This document shows, piece by piece, positions 28,123 to 37,493 of a stretch of DNA of 40,846 nt (within the stretch, counting starts at the first letter, position 1; each line of letters starts with the position of its first letter). The translations under genes and the position numbers were made by a program. The notes beneath the pieces are model-generated. The model was not told where the DNA came from. It was given only the letters and a program-made list of their open reading frames with translations, and searched no databases. This stretch comes from Candidatus Syntrophosphaera thermopropionivorans (lineage in GTDB: Bacteria; Cloacimonadota; Cloacimonadia; Cloacimonadales; Cloacimonadaceae), in NCBI RefSeq assembly GCF_004353895.1, contig NZ_SMOG01000012.1:1-40846 (forward strand). The letters run 5' to 3'.

Positions 28123-28580
28123 ACTACATAGACTTTAATTTAGTCAATGATACAGAATATTTAGTGGATGATAAACTTCTCCTATCCTGTGCTGAGAAAG
28201 TCTTAGAAGAAGAATTACCTGGAAAGAGAGCAGAATTGAATTTACTTCTATGTGATGACGAGGTTATGCAAAATTATAATAGAATCTTTAGAGGTGATAA
28301 CTCTGTAACCGATGTGCTATGCTTCAATTATTATGATTCTATCTTGGATACGGAAGATGAAGCTTTTCCCAGCCCTTACTGCGATATTATCATTGACATA
28401 AAACAGTTAGAACGGCAAAAGGGAAATAAAAGTATGGAAGATGAACTAATTGAAGTTTTTATTCATGGATTATTACATGCTCTGGGTTATGACCATATTA
28501 GATTAGAAGATCGCACGGTGATGGAAGAAAAAGAAAAATATTATATTAATAAGATAGTAGGTGATAAGACAAGTGGATGA
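28119..28580 (+). CDS. ybeY: Endoribonuclease YbeY
   Basis: 153 aa. The metal site HGLLHALGYDH matches the HGxLHLxGYDH motif of YbeY, with upstream NRIFRGDNSVTDVLCF (family NxxYRxxDxxTDVLSF). YbeY takes part in 16S rRNA 3' maturation and ribosome quality control. The start is TTG 28119, overlapping the pgpH stop (TTGA), with AGAGGAG about 10 nt upstream. pgpH-ybeY-corC order is widely conserved. Confidence 0.94.
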   Translation: MNYIDFNLVNDTEYLVDDKLLLSCAEKVLEEELPGKRAELNLLLCDDEVMQNYNRIFRGDNSVTDVLCFNYYDSILDTEDEAFPSPYCDIIIDIKQLERQKGNKSMEDELIEVFIHGLLHALGYDHIRLEDRTVMEEKEKYYINKIVGDKTSG

Positions 28581-29838
28581 TGGTTCAGCGTTATTAATAA
28601 TACTTTTACTATTATTATTATCTGCATTCTTTTCTGGTTCTGAAACCGCTTTCTTTTCCCTACCTCGTCTCTATCTAAAGAAGTTAGAGAAGAGTAAGAG
28701 CTCAAGTGCCAAAAGAATTCTTAAGTTATTGAGTAAGCCCCGCCAACTTTTAATTACTATCCTCTTAGGCAATACCTTTGTTAATATGGGGATATCCTCA
28801 TTAGGAGCCTTGCTGGCTATTGGAATTGCCCAAAAACATAATTTTAACACTTCAACCGCTTTGACCATACAAGTCATAATCACTACCATAGTGATTGTCA
28901 TTTTCGGTGAGATTATTCCTAAGCTTACAGCTCTTGCCACAGCGAATAAATTTGCTCAAATAACCAGTTTACCTCTTCAATTCTTTAGCTATATTTTTTA
29001 CGGTCCCGTATGGTTAATTGATAAATTCAATTTATTGCTTTCAAGAAAAAAAACGGTTGATAGACATATGGCAGAAAAGGTAACTACAGAAGAGATTCAT
29101 AACCTTATCCAATCTGAAAGTTCTAAACATACCCTGGATGAACATGAAAAGAAGATGCTGGTAGGTTTGTTTCGCTTTAAAGATGCTAAAATATCCGAAA
29201 TCTATGTTCCACGAGTGAAAGTTAAAGCCATAGAAGAAAATAGCAGTCTGGAAGAATTAAAAGAACTCATTGTAACTACTGGATATTCTCGCATTCCCGT
29301 GTACCGAAAGACCATAGATGAAATTGTCGGAATAATATATGTGAAAGACTTGATTCTCTATCCGGAGAAGAAAACTATAAAAGAATTGATGAGACCTGCC
29401 TGGTTCGTGACAGAAAATATGAAGGTGCAGACACTGCTTAATCAATTCAAACAAAAGAAAATGCAGATGGCAATAGTGGTGGATGAATATGGAGGAACCT
29501 CTGGAATCATATCTCTGGAAGATATACTGGAAGAAATTGTAGGAGAAATACAGGACGAATATGACCAATATGAAATTCCGGAGCTAAGTCAAATTGACGA
29601 AAACACTTATCGCATGCAAGGAACTGTCAGTATTCGCCTTTTCAATGAAGAACTGGATGCTTCTTTAGACGCAGAAGAGTATGATAATATTGCAGAGTTT
29701 TTACTCACCCAATTCAATCATGTTCCTGCACCTGGAGAGACCTTGGTCTGGGAAGATTCTTTGCAGTTCAAGGTGCTGGATAGCAATGATAAAAGCATCA
29801 AATTAGTAGAGGTGACCAAACTTTCAAAGGAATCATAA
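28561..29838 (+). CDS. CNNM/CorC-type CBS membrane protein (hemolysin III-like, TlyC family)
   Basis: 425 aa. DUF21 (CNNM) membrane domain in residues 1-180 (LLLLSAFFSGSETAFFSL, TVVIVIFGEIIPK-like), then two CBS motifs (about 215-330, VPRVKVKAIEENSSLEE; VVDEYGGTSGIISLEDILEEIVGEI) and the CorC_HlyC transporter-associated domain (335-420). Relatives are Mg/Co efflux or magnesium transporters; the hemolysin label is historical. GTG 28561 overlaps ybeY by 20 nt; GTG 28573 is an alternative. Confidence 0.9.
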   Translation: MIRQVDDGSALLIILLLLLLSAFFSGSETAFFSLPRLYLKKLEKSKSSSAKRILKLLSKPRQLLITILLGNTFVNMGISSLGALLAIGIAQKHNFNTSTALTIQVIITTIVIVIFGEIIPKLTALATANKFAQITSLPLQFFSYIFYGPVWLIDKFNLLLSRKKTVDRHMAEKVTTEEIHNLIQSESSKHTLDEHEKKMLVGLFRFKDAKISEIYVPRVKVKAIEENSSLEELKELIVTTGYSRIPVYRKTIDEIVGIIYVKDLILYPEKKTIKELMRPAWFVTENMKVQTLLNQFKQKKMQMAIVVDEYGGTSGIISLEDILEEIVGEIQDEYDQYEIPELSQIDENTYRMQGTVSIRLFNEELDASLDAEEYDNIAEFLLTQFNHVPAPGETLVWEDSLQFKVLDSNDKSIKLVEVTKLSKES

Positions 29839-29864
29839 ATCAGGAGAGGATAAGTTCTGGATTA

Positions 29865-30272
29865 ATGGATAGTAAAACTATGGGAAAACAAAAATCAAAG
29901 CGTAAATCTGAATTAAAATTATGGGCATCAGTCGGATGGTTAATTATTATCTGGATTGTATCTTCTATCCCTTCAGAAAAATTTCCTACTCAGGAAATCT
30001 TTAGCTTTGATAAAGTTGCCCATTTTGGCGAGTATTTGTTGCTTGCCTTATTAGTAAATTCCAGTTTTAGAGAAAGTAAACTGAGAGGAAGAAATATCTG
30101 GTGGCTTTACTTAATCCTATTTATTATCGCAGGATTGGATGAATATCATCAGCGTTTTATACCGGGTAGAACCGTCTGTATAGAAGATTATCTTGCTAAT
30201 GCTTCGGGGTTGGCTGTAGGCTTGATATTTTTCTGGATACTTTATGATAGAAGTAAAGAACCTGTATCTTAG
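29865..30272 (+). CDS. VanZ family membrane protein
   Basis: 135 aa. VanZ pattern: SIPSEKFP after TM1, FDKVAHFGEYLLLALLV, then a TM, GLDEYHQRFIPGRTVCIEDYLANASGLAVG. About four TM helices. VanZ proteins are linked to envelope resistance in a few bacteria, but most are uncharacterised. The GGAGAGG at 29843 lies 15 nt before the ATG, rather far. It overlaps the ABC gene by 29 nt. Confidence 0.85.
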   Translation: MDSKTMGKQKSKRKSELKLWASVGWLIIIWIVSSIPSEKFPTQEIFSFDKVAHFGEYLLLALLVNSSFRESKLRGRNIWWLYLILFIIAGLDEYHQRFIPGRTVCIEDYLANASGLAVGLIFFWILYDRSKEPVS

Positions 30273-30990
30273 ATTAAATGGCCAGCTTATCTTGGAGGAC
30301 ATTGATTTTGTCCTGGAAGATGGTCATAATATGATTATCTTAGGAAGAAGTGGTGCAGGGAAGACTGTATTAATTAAGACTTTAATGGGTTTTTTCCCCC
30401 CGGATAAAGGCTCGGTCTTTGTAGATGGGGTGGATGTTTATCAGGATAAAGATTTTCATAATTCTGGGTTGAAGCACAGTTTTGCTATGGTTTTTCAAAA
30501 TGCGGCATTGCTGGATTCTTTCACCGTATTCCAGAATGTGGCTCTTTCACTCTATGAACGGGGTGAGATGGATTTATCTGAAATAAGAGAAAGGGTTAGG
30601 AAAAGCTTAGCATTGGTAGGTTTGGAATCTGCAGAAAATAAATACCCTTCTGAACTTAGTGGAGGTATGCGAAAAAGGGTGGGCATTGCTCGTGCTCTGG
30701 CATATGAACCACGATATATCATTTTTGATGAACCTATATCAGGTTTAGACCCTATAACTGCTTCTGAAATCTTATACTATATAACTCAGATAATTGAGCA
30801 AGGCGAAGTTACCACTATCACTATAACTCATGATATTAGTAATGTTCATCAGTTAGGAGACCGGGTATTATTTCTGGAACAAGGAAAACAACTTTACTAT
30901 GGCAATCTGGAAGGTCTGTATGCCAGTCAAGACCCTATCATTCAAAAATTCCTGAACCTTCATAACAATAAGTATAATTTCAATTCATAA
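30244..30990 (+). CDS. ABC transporter ATPase, MlaF/Ttg2A-like
   Basis: 248 aa. Walker A GRSGAGKT (34-41), Q-loop FQNAALLDSFTV, signature LSGGMRKRVGIARAL, Walker B YIIFDEPISGLDP, H-loop ITHD. The GRSGAGKTVLIK lead and the SGGMRKRV signature are characteristic of MlaF, the ATPase of the MlaFEDB outer-membrane phospholipid system. No MlaE permease or MlaD substrate protein is next to it, so the partners must be elsewhere or the assignment is only at superfamily level. The ATG lies within the VanZ gene. Confidence 0.85.
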   Translation: MIEVKNLYLRLNGQLILEDIDFVLEDGHNMIILGRSGAGKTVLIKTLMGFFPPDKGSVFVDGVDVYQDKDFHNSGLKHSFAMVFQNAALLDSFTVFQNVALSLYERGEMDLSEIRERVRKSLALVGLESAENKYPSELSGGMRKRVGIARALAYEPRYIIFDEPISGLDPITASEILYYITQIIEQGEVTTITITHDISNVHQLGDRVLFLEQGKQLYYGNLEGLYASQDPIIQKFLNLHNNKYNFNS

Positions 30991-30991
30991 A

Positions 30992-31522
30992 GTGAAGAAG
31001 CAATTAGCCCTGTCTTCTCCTATAACTTTAGCTTTTCTTACGGCTACAGCTTGCACCATCCATATTTTTGAAAGCCTAATTATGCGTCTTTTGCCGCTTC
31101 CATTTCTTAGACTCGGATTATCAAATATCATTGTAATGTATTTAATTTTAAAGGGAAAACCTCTTCAAGCGGTATTGGTTAATGTGACAAAATCCCTAGT
31201 TGGTGGTGCAGTAACCTTTACTTTAATGACTCCTGCCACACTATTATCTCTGGGTGGTGGTTTATTTGCCATTTTTGCAATGTGGTTGGCTTGTGTTTCC
31301 AATCTTGGTTTTACAGAGATAGGTATTAGCATTTGTGGGGCTATTGCACATAACATTATGCAACTTTTCCTGGTGAAAACAATAGTGCTACCAGGAACAA
31401 GAGTTTTTGTATTGACACCATTATTGTTATTTTTAGGGTTGTTTACGGGTATAATAACTGCATGGCTTTTGTTGCTTGCCGAAGCCAGATTTAAAATAAT
31501 TAAGACGGATAGTAATGAATGA
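30992..31522 (+). CDS. Gx transporter family membrane protein
   Basis: 176 aa. Hydrophobic throughout with about five helices. LPLPFLRLGLSNIIVMYLI and KSLVGGAVTFTLMTPATLLSLGGG match the Gx transporter (COG4769) family, once annotated as heptaprenyl diphosphate synthase component I. These are ECF-like membrane proteins of unclear substrate, often next to apbE/NusG-like or Rnf genes; here neighbours are an ABC ATPase and a PBP. Starts with GTG one nt after the ABC gene; no strong ribosome site. Confidence 0.8.
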   Translation: MKKQLALSSPITLAFLTATACTIHIFESLIMRLLPLPFLRLGLSNIIVMYLILKGKPLQAVLVNVTKSLVGGAVTFTLMTPATLLSLGGGLFAIFAMWLACVSNLGFTEIGISICGAIAHNIMQLFLVKTIVLPGTRVFVLTPLLLFLGLFTGIITAWLLLLAEARFKIIKTDSNE

Positions 31523-33575
31523 AATAAATAAGCAAAAGTGGAACTCGGTGCTCAAAGTTATCGGGATAATCTTCTGTATATGCGTGGGACTATTTTTTGG
31601 TATCCTATGGTATTATCAAGATGATTTACCTCCAACCAGCGAGCTAAAAAATTACACTCTTCGCACGGGAAGTGAAGTGTATGATTGTAATGGGAAGATG
31701 GTCTATCTTTTTGCCTATGAACGTCGGAAACTGGTATCTTTGAAGGAGTTACCTCAGCATCTGATAGATGCTCTGCTGGTTACTGAAGATAAAAGATTCT
31801 ATTACCATTTTGGCGTAGACCCTATAAGAATGGTTAAAGCCTTAATAACAGATTTGAAAACAGGAGAATTCTCTCAGGGTGCAAGCACTATCACTCAACA
31901 ACTTGCCAGAAATATGTTTCTTACATTGGATAAAAAGCTTTCCCGAAAATTACAGGAGATAGTGTTAGCCTTTAAAATTGAATCTACCTTTAGTAAAGAT
32001 GAAATCCTGGAGATTTATCTCAATAAAATTTTCTGGGGCTCTCAAAATCACGGTATTGAAACAGCCTCACTTTACTATTTCAATAAACATGCACGGGATT
32101 TAAGCCTACCAGAGGCAGCTCTTCTGGTAGGAATGATTCAAAGACCTAATTACTACGATCCTTTTAAACACCCGGATAGAGCAAAAAGCAGACGAGACCT
32201 GGTGCTGGAAAGGATGTATAAAGCTAAAAAGATTAGTAAAGAAGAATATCTGGAGGCAATTGCTACTCCGCTTAATCCTCAATCAGGAGGAGTTTATGCT
32301 CGTTTTGCTTCCGACTATTTTATTGAATATATACGCATCTACTTGGAAAATAAATATGGAACTGACCGTTTATTTGAAGGTGGTTTAAGAATTTATACCA
32401 CTCTGGATGCAGACCTATCTTCTGCCGCAGATTCTATTCTAAATGCCTATCTTAGAAATGTTGAGAACAGTGGAGGTTTCCGTTATAAATATTCCTCTGT
32501 GCCTAAGGATGCTCAGGATATTGATACTAAATATATCCAGGGTGGCTTGGTTCTAATGGAAAATAAAACGGGTTATGTCCGAACTCTGATTGGAGGAAGA
32601 AACTTTGAACATAGTAAGTTCAATAGGATGACTCAAGCACGACGGCAACCCGGTTCTTCTATCAAACCTACTTATTATACTCTTGCTATAGAGAGAGGTT
32701 ACACTCCAGCCACCATTTTAGATGATGCACCAATAACTATCGGAAACTGGAGTCCTTCTAATGCTGATAATAAATATCATGGACCTACCCGAATGCGAGT
32801 TGCCTTACAGTGGTCCTATAATGCCTGGGCAGTTAGATGTGCGCAAGACCTTGGATTGAGCACTCTTAACGAAGCCTTTAAACGCTTTGGTTTAAATATA
32901 TACGCCCAGGATATGACTGCTTCCTTAGGAGCATATGAAGTTGTACCCATCAATCTTATTTCTGCCTATACTGCATTTCCCAATGAAGGAATGAGAGTGA
33001 AACCTGTCTTTATCACTAAAGTAGAAGATATGAAAGGGAATGTTTTGGAGCGAGGTTCAATCCAAAAATATTCTGTATGTTCTCCCCAGGTAGCTTATTT
33101 AATGACCAGTATGCTCCAAACAGTAGCTTCATCAGGAACTGGTGCTGCGTCCCGTAATGGCTATTTCTGGGATAATGCTGGTAAAACAGGGACTACTGAT
33201 GCCAATAATGATTCCTGGTTTATAGGATTCAATAAGGCTTATACTCTGGGAATCTGGATGGGATTTGATAATAATAAAATAAAAGCAGGTTCTGCACAAG
33301 CAGTGAGAATTTGGGGACCCATTATGACTCAAGCTATCAAGAATGATAATAAAGGACGCACTCCCAAACCAAATGACTCAAGATATTCTTTTACTGTTCC
33401 CCCCAGAATAGTTCAACTTAATATAAATCCTTACACGGGCTTAGTCGTCAGTAGTGGTGGTATACCTGAAGTCTTTATTGAAGATAATATACCACCCACA
33501 GCTCCGGATTCTTTACGATATGGTAAAACTCCAGGCACTCCTTATTTTAAGGAAGAACTGGAACAGGAATTATAA
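31515..33575 (+). CDS. Class A penicillin-binding protein (PBP1a type)
   Basis: 686 aa, a bifunctional murein synthase. N-terminal TM (about 12-33), glycosyltransferase 51 motifs TEDKRFYYHFG (catalytic Glu91), GASTITQQLARN and EIYLNKIFWG, then transpeptidase motifs SSIK (nucleophile Ser381, Lys384), SYN in WSYNAWAVRC, and KTGTT from K557. No long insertion or tail. Starts inside the end of the previous gene (8-nt overlap) and is followed by a GlmU-like gene 23 nt away. Confidence 0.94.
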   Translation: MNEINKQKWNSVLKVIGIIFCICVGLFFGILWYYQDDLPPTSELKNYTLRTGSEVYDCNGKMVYLFAYERRKLVSLKELPQHLIDALLVTEDKRFYYHFGVDPIRMVKALITDLKTGEFSQGASTITQQLARNMFLTLDKKLSRKLQEIVLAFKIESTFSKDEILEIYLNKIFWGSQNHGIETASLYYFNKHARDLSLPEAALLVGMIQRPNYYDPFKHPDRAKSRRDLVLERMYKAKKISKEEYLEAIATPLNPQSGGVYARFASDYFIEYIRIYLENKYGTDRLFEGGLRIYTTLDADLSSAADSILNAYLRNVENSGGFRYKYSSVPKDAQDIDTKYIQGGLVLMENKTGYVRTLIGGRNFEHSKFNRMTQARRQPGSSIKPTYYTLAIERGYTPATILDDAPITIGNWSPSNADNKYHGPTRMRVALQWSYNAWAVRCAQDLGLSTLNEAFKRFGLNIYAQDMTASLGAYEVVPINLISAYTAFPNEGMRVKPVFITKVEDMKGNVLERGSIQKYSVCSPQVAYLMTSMLQTVASSGTGAASRNGYFWDNAGKTGTTDANNDSWFIGFNKAYTLGIWMGFDNNKIKAGSAQAVRIWGPIMTQAIKNDNKGRTPKPNDSRYSFTVPPRIVQLNINPYTGLVVSSGGIPEVFIEDNIPPTAPDSLRYGKTPGTPYFKEELEQEL

Positions 33576-33598
33576 AAACTAACAATACCGAGGAAACA

Positions 33599-34804
33599 AT
33601 GATTATATTTGATGATAAAAAGCAAAACTTATTCTTTCCACTAACCCTGAACCGTAGTGTAGGGGATTTACGTTGTGGAATCTTAAAACTTAGACAAAGA
33701 TTGGAAGAACTTTTAGACGCAGAGGATACTACTTTCTGGATAGACCCTGATTTACAAGACCTTTATAAAACCAGACATCCTGATTGGAAAATTAATGAAC
33801 CTGCTAATCAAGGAACTCTGATGGTAAACTCGCGTTTGAAACCAAGCTCTGAATCTATTAGTGCTATAAAAGACTTAAAACCGAATCAAGGTCTGGTCCA
33901 AGGAGATGATTTAATTGCATTCTATGCTCCTAAAACAATTTCTGAACTGCCTACTGCTCTTGAATTAAAAGCTGCAGGAATAGAACTCATCCCTTCTCAA
34001 TTGACCCTCTATCAAAACCTTAGTGAACTCATTAATGATAATGAAAGATTGATTCGTCTTGATTTTGAACAATTCTTTTATGACCAGGATAATTACTTTG
34101 AAACTGAACCAGGAGTAACAGTTCTCAATCCTTATTATATCTGGATAGGAGAAAATGTCTCCTTGAACCCTGGTTGTGTCCTTGATGCTTCAGAAGGTCC
34201 CATAATTATAGATGAAGGCACAACTGTCCTTCCCAATGCAGTTATCTGTGGTCCTGCTTATATCGGTAAAAAATCTTTAATCAAAGTGGGAGCAAAGATT
34301 TATGAAGGAACATCCATAGGACCTGTCTGTAAAGTTGGAGGTGAGGTTGAAGAAAGCATTATACAGGCTTATTCCAATAAGCAACATGATGGTTTTCTGG
34401 GACATAGCTATATAGGAGAATGGGTCAATATCGGTGCTGGTTCATCTAATAGCGATTTAAAAAATACCTATAAAAATGTTAAATTTTATTCCTATGCCTC
34501 TGGCGAAAAGATAGATTCTGGCACTATGTTTTTGGGTTCTATGGTGGGAGATTATGTAAAATTGGGTATTAATACAAGTGTTAATACAGGTTGTGTGATA
34601 GGTTTTGGGTGCAATCTCTGGAGTTCAGATTTGATAGCAGATTTTATTCCAGATTTTTCCTGGGGAAGGGCTTCTCAACTTACCAAATATCGTTTTGAGG
34701 CTTTCTGTGAAACTGCTAAACTAGTAAAAAAACGTCGTGGACTTGACCTGTCTCCAGAGGAGATTGCACTTTTTAAAAAGATATGGGAGCTAAACAATGG
34801 TTGA
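33599..34804 (+). CDS. Putative sugar-nucleotidyltransferase (GlmU-like)
   Basis: 401 aa. The N-terminus (MIIFDDKKQNLFFPLTLNRSVGDLRCGILK) matches a family of GlmU-related proteins common in Bacteroidetes and allies, where the consensus LxxG-x-GTR signature is degraded. The second half has hexapeptide-repeat left-handed beta-helix turns (VLPNAVICGPAYIGKKSLIKVGAKIY; GEWVNIGAGSSNSDLKNTY), ending in KTYxxF-like features. It may be an acyltransferase or nucleotidyltransferase in cell-envelope sugar metabolism. The catalytic N-terminal loop is not obvious, so activity is uncertain. GAGGA precedes the ATG by 6 nt. Confidence 0.78.
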   Translation: MIIFDDKKQNLFFPLTLNRSVGDLRCGILKLRQRLEELLDAEDTTFWIDPDLQDLYKTRHPDWKINEPANQGTLMVNSRLKPSSESISAIKDLKPNQGLVQGDDLIAFYAPKTISELPTALELKAAGIELIPSQLTLYQNLSELINDNERLIRLDFEQFFYDQDNYFETEPGVTVLNPYYIWIGENVSLNPGCVLDASEGPIIIDEGTTVLPNAVICGPAYIGKKSLIKVGAKIYEGTSIGPVCKVGGEVEESIIQAYSNKQHDGFLGHSYIGEWVNIGAGSSNSDLKNTYKNVKFYSYASGEKIDSGTMFLGSMVGDYVKLGINTSVNTGCVIGFGCNLWSSDLIADFIPDFSWGRASQLTKYRFEAFCETAKLVKKRRGLDLSPEEIALFKKIWELNNG

Positions 34805-35672
34805 ACCATTAGATTTAGATGAAGAAAACAGCCCTGAATATCTGGAAGTAATATTTCGCACGGGACGTCTGGGTTATTATCAAAACACTTCTCAACTTCC
34901 CTTAAAACCTGATGATTTGATTATTGTTGAAGTAGATAGAGGTGAGGACATAGCACAGGTCATTCATCTTAGTGTTAGCGATGAAGAGGTGCTGGCGCAG
35001 ATTCCTCAAACTCCTAATCCTTTCAAGATAAAACGAATAGCCACAGAGGAAGATATTGAAAAACTGCGTCATCTACCAGATGAAGAAAAAAAAGCTGCTC
35101 AAATCTTTGCCGAAATCCTGAAAAGATATTCCTTTGAAATGAAGCTAATTGATACTGTCTATCAATTTGACGGCAATAAAATTACTTTCTTCTTTACGGC
35201 TGAAGGAAGAATTGATTTTCGTGTTTTTGTTCGTGAACTTGCTAATGTCTTCAGAACCAGAATAGAACTACATCAGACCACGGGAAGAGATGAAGCTCGC
35301 AGAATGGGTGGTTTCGGGATGTGCGGATTATCTTATTGTTGTGGAAATTTCCTGAAGCATTTTAATCAAGTGACGATTAAGATGGCACGAGACCAGAATC
35401 TGGCAGGAAATCTCGCAAAAATATCTGGTCCCTGTGGCAGATTGCTCTGTTGTCTCAATTTTGAAGAAGATTTCTATATGGAAGAGGGAAAACTTCTCCC
35501 TGTTCCTGGCACCTGTGTGGAATATCAGGGCATAAAAATGTATGTCTTGAAAACTGATCCACTGAAAAAGAACATCCTCCTTTCTGACGATGATGAAAAT
35601 ATAACTGAGCTTGATTTAGAGACTTTCCTAACTCTGAAAATTCTTTCCTCTCCAGACCTGGAATTATGTTAA
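34797..35672 (+). CDS. ricT: PSP1-domain protein, RicT (YaaT) family
   Basis: 291 aa. The PSP1 C-terminal signature is present: QTTGRDEARRMGGFGMCGLSYCC, then GPCGRLLCCLNFEED. The clustered cysteines (CG...CC...CG...CC) ligate Fe-S clusters in the Bacillus Ric complex, where RicT assists RNase Y and competence. Here the organism shows no sporulation genes, so the older label sporulation protein is misleading. Overlaps the GlmU-like gene by 8 nt and rlmN by 7 nt. Confidence 0.9.
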   Translation: MVEPLDLDEENSPEYLEVIFRTGRLGYYQNTSQLPLKPDDLIIVEVDRGEDIAQVIHLSVSDEEVLAQIPQTPNPFKIKRIATEEDIEKLRHLPDEEKKAAQIFAEILKRYSFEMKLIDTVYQFDGNKITFFFTAEGRIDFRVFVRELANVFRTRIELHQTTGRDEARRMGGFGMCGLSYCCGNFLKHFNQVTIKMARDQNLAGNLAKISGPCGRLLCCLNFEEDFYMEEGKLLPVPGTCVEYQGIKMYVLKTDPLKKNILLSDDDENITELDLETFLTLKILSSPDLELC

Positions 35673-36712
35673 ATAGCATTTATGGCATTATGCCTGAACA
35701 GCTAAGTGCCTTTTTGTCCTCTGAATATCCTGCTTATCGTTCGCAGCAGTTGTTAAAATGGATTTATGAAAAAAAGGTATTTGACCCTTCTAAGATGACC
35801 GATCTGCCCGCTACTATGCAAAGCTATTTATCACAAGCCTTTGATTTCTCTATGCCACAAATCGTACAAACTCTTAAATCTATGGATGGGAGTCAAAAGT
35901 TCCGGTTATTATTATCAGATGGAGAGCAGATTGAAATGGTCTTGATGCCAGAAGAGAAAAAACTTACGCTTTGCGTTTCTTCTCAAATTGGTTGTGCTCG
36001 TGATTGTTCTTTCTGTGCTACGGGTAAAATGAAACTACACCGTAATCTGTATCCTCATGAAATTGTGCAACAGTTTCTTCTGGCATCCCGAGAGACCACT
36101 GAACGGATTACCAATCTGGTCTTTATGGGTATGGGTGAACCACTGGATAATCTGGAAAATGTTCTCAGTGCCCTGAAATTAATTCAGGATGAACGAGCTC
36201 TTGCTTTTAGCCCTCGCAGAACTACTATTTCCACCTGCGGAATCGTCCCTGGAATCTATGCTTTAGCTGATTCTGGTGTGAAAGTGAAACTTGCGGTATC
36301 TCTGAATTCTGCTCGTAATTCTATCCGTGATAAACTTATGCCGGTCAATCGTAAATACCCTCTTTCTGTTCTGAAAAAAGCTTTACTCTATTTTCAGAAG
36401 AAGAACCCTTTTCGTATTACCCTTGAATATATCCTTATCTCCGGAGTTAATATGGAAGATGAAGATTTGAAAGCCTTGCGTCAGTTTAGCGGAGACCTTT
36501 CCTGTAAGATTAATTTCATACCCTTCAATACCTTACCATTTCTCCCTTACCTCTCTCCTGGCGAAGAAGAGCTAAAATCCTTTCTCCTAAAGGCTCGTGG
36601 AGCTTTGCCTCAAACTATAACTCTAAGACGAAGCCGTGGGATAGACATTCAGGGTGCTTGTGGACAGTTAGTTGTGGAATCAAATAAAATATCTTTGAGA
36701 GGTGCTGTATGA
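35666..36712 (+). CDS. rlmN: Dual-specificity 23S rRNA / tRNA m2A methyltransferase RlmN
   Basis: 348 aa radical-SAM enzyme that methylates C2 of A2503 in 23S rRNA and A37 of some tRNAs. Radical-SAM cysteines: C110-x3-C114-x2-C117 (CARDCSFC). Also RSQQLLKWIYEKK near the N-terminus, NLVFMGMGEPLDN, RRTTISTCG, and VSLNSARNSIRDKLMP. The C-terminal cysteine for the methyl-Cys intermediate is in DIQGACGQL. Overlaps ricT by 7 nt and deoC by ATGA. Confidence 0.95.
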   Translation: MLNSIYGIMPEQLSAFLSSEYPAYRSQQLLKWIYEKKVFDPSKMTDLPATMQSYLSQAFDFSMPQIVQTLKSMDGSQKFRLLLSDGEQIEMVLMPEEKKLTLCVSSQIGCARDCSFCATGKMKLHRNLYPHEIVQQFLLASRETTERITNLVFMGMGEPLDNLENVLSALKLIQDERALAFSPRRTTISTCGIVPGIYALADSGVKVKLAVSLNSARNSIRDKLMPVNRKYPLSVLKKALLYFQKKNPFRITLEYILISGVNMEDEDLKALRQFSGDLSCKINFIPFNTLPFLPYLSPGEEELKSFLLKARGALPQTITLRRSRGIDIQGACGQLVVESNKISLRGAV

Positions 36713-37482
36713 ATGAAATAGAATATATTGCTCGTAAACTTTTTGGAGATAATCCTCCTTGTAAATGTGGTGGAGGACATAATATCTGTCTCGGGTGTAA
36801 TATCTGTCGTGCAGATCAACCTGACCAAATTTATGACCCCTTAGCTGATATTGCCTCCGTTATTGATGCCACATTACTGAAAGCAGATGCCACGCAGAGT
36901 GAAGTTAATGCTCTTTGTGACCTTGCTAATGAATATAAATGTGCTGCAGTATGCGTAAATTCCCACTTCTCTCATCCTCTGCAACTTAGACTTAATGCTT
37001 CTGTGAAATCCTGCACCGTTATCAATTTTCCGCTCGGCGCAAGCTATATCTATGCTGTTGCTGCAGAAGCTCTTGCTGTCATTAATACGGGCATTGAAGA
37101 ACTGGATATGGTGCAAAACCTGAGTGCAGTTAAGAGCGGTCATCCTCTTCATTCCTATCAGTTAATCAAAAATATCGCTGAAATGACTCATTCTAATGAT
37201 GTCCTGCTTAAAGTTATTCTGGAGACTTGTTATCTTTCTAAAGAAGAGATTATCACCTGTGCTCTTTACGCAAAGAAAGCAGGAGCAGATTTCGTTAAGA
37301 CTTCCACCGGATTTGGAACAGCAGGAGCAACCGTAGAGAATGTGCGTCTTTTGAGAGAAATAGTTGGTCCTAAGATGGGAGTAAAAGCAGCAGGAGGAAT
37401 TAGAACCAGAGAACAAGCACTGGCAATGTTGAATGCAGGTGCTAATCGCATCGGTGCAAGCAATGTGAAGGCGTTGCTTTAA
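36709..37482 (+). CDS. deoC: Deoxyribose-phosphate aldolase with Cys-rich N-terminal extension
   Basis: 257 aa. Class I aldolase cleaving 2-deoxyribose-5-phosphate. TIM-barrel blocks: IDATLLKADATQSEV, CAAVCVNSHF, EELDMVQNLSAVKSG, catalytic Lys197 in FVKTSTGF, Lys226 in GVKAAGGIRT, and ANRIGASN. About 35 residues before the barrel are unusual: C18-x-C20-x6-C27-x2-C30-x2-C33 with H24, a metal or Fe-S ligand pattern. It starts ATGA inside rlmN and lies 11 nt before thyX, pairing deoxyribose catabolism with dTMP synthesis. Confidence 0.92.
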   Translation: MNEIEYIARKLFGDNPPCKCGGGHNICLGCNICRADQPDQIYDPLADIASVIDATLLKADATQSEVNALCDLANEYKCAAVCVNSHFSHPLQLRLNASVKSCTVINFPLGASYIYAVAAEALAVINTGIEELDMVQNLSAVKSGHPLHSYQLIKNIAEMTHSNDVLLKVILETCYLSKEEIITCALYAKKAGADFVKTSTGFGTAGATVENVRLLREIVGPKMGVKAAGGIRTREQALAMLNAGANRIGASNVKALL

Positions 37483-37493
37483 TTAGATTTACT

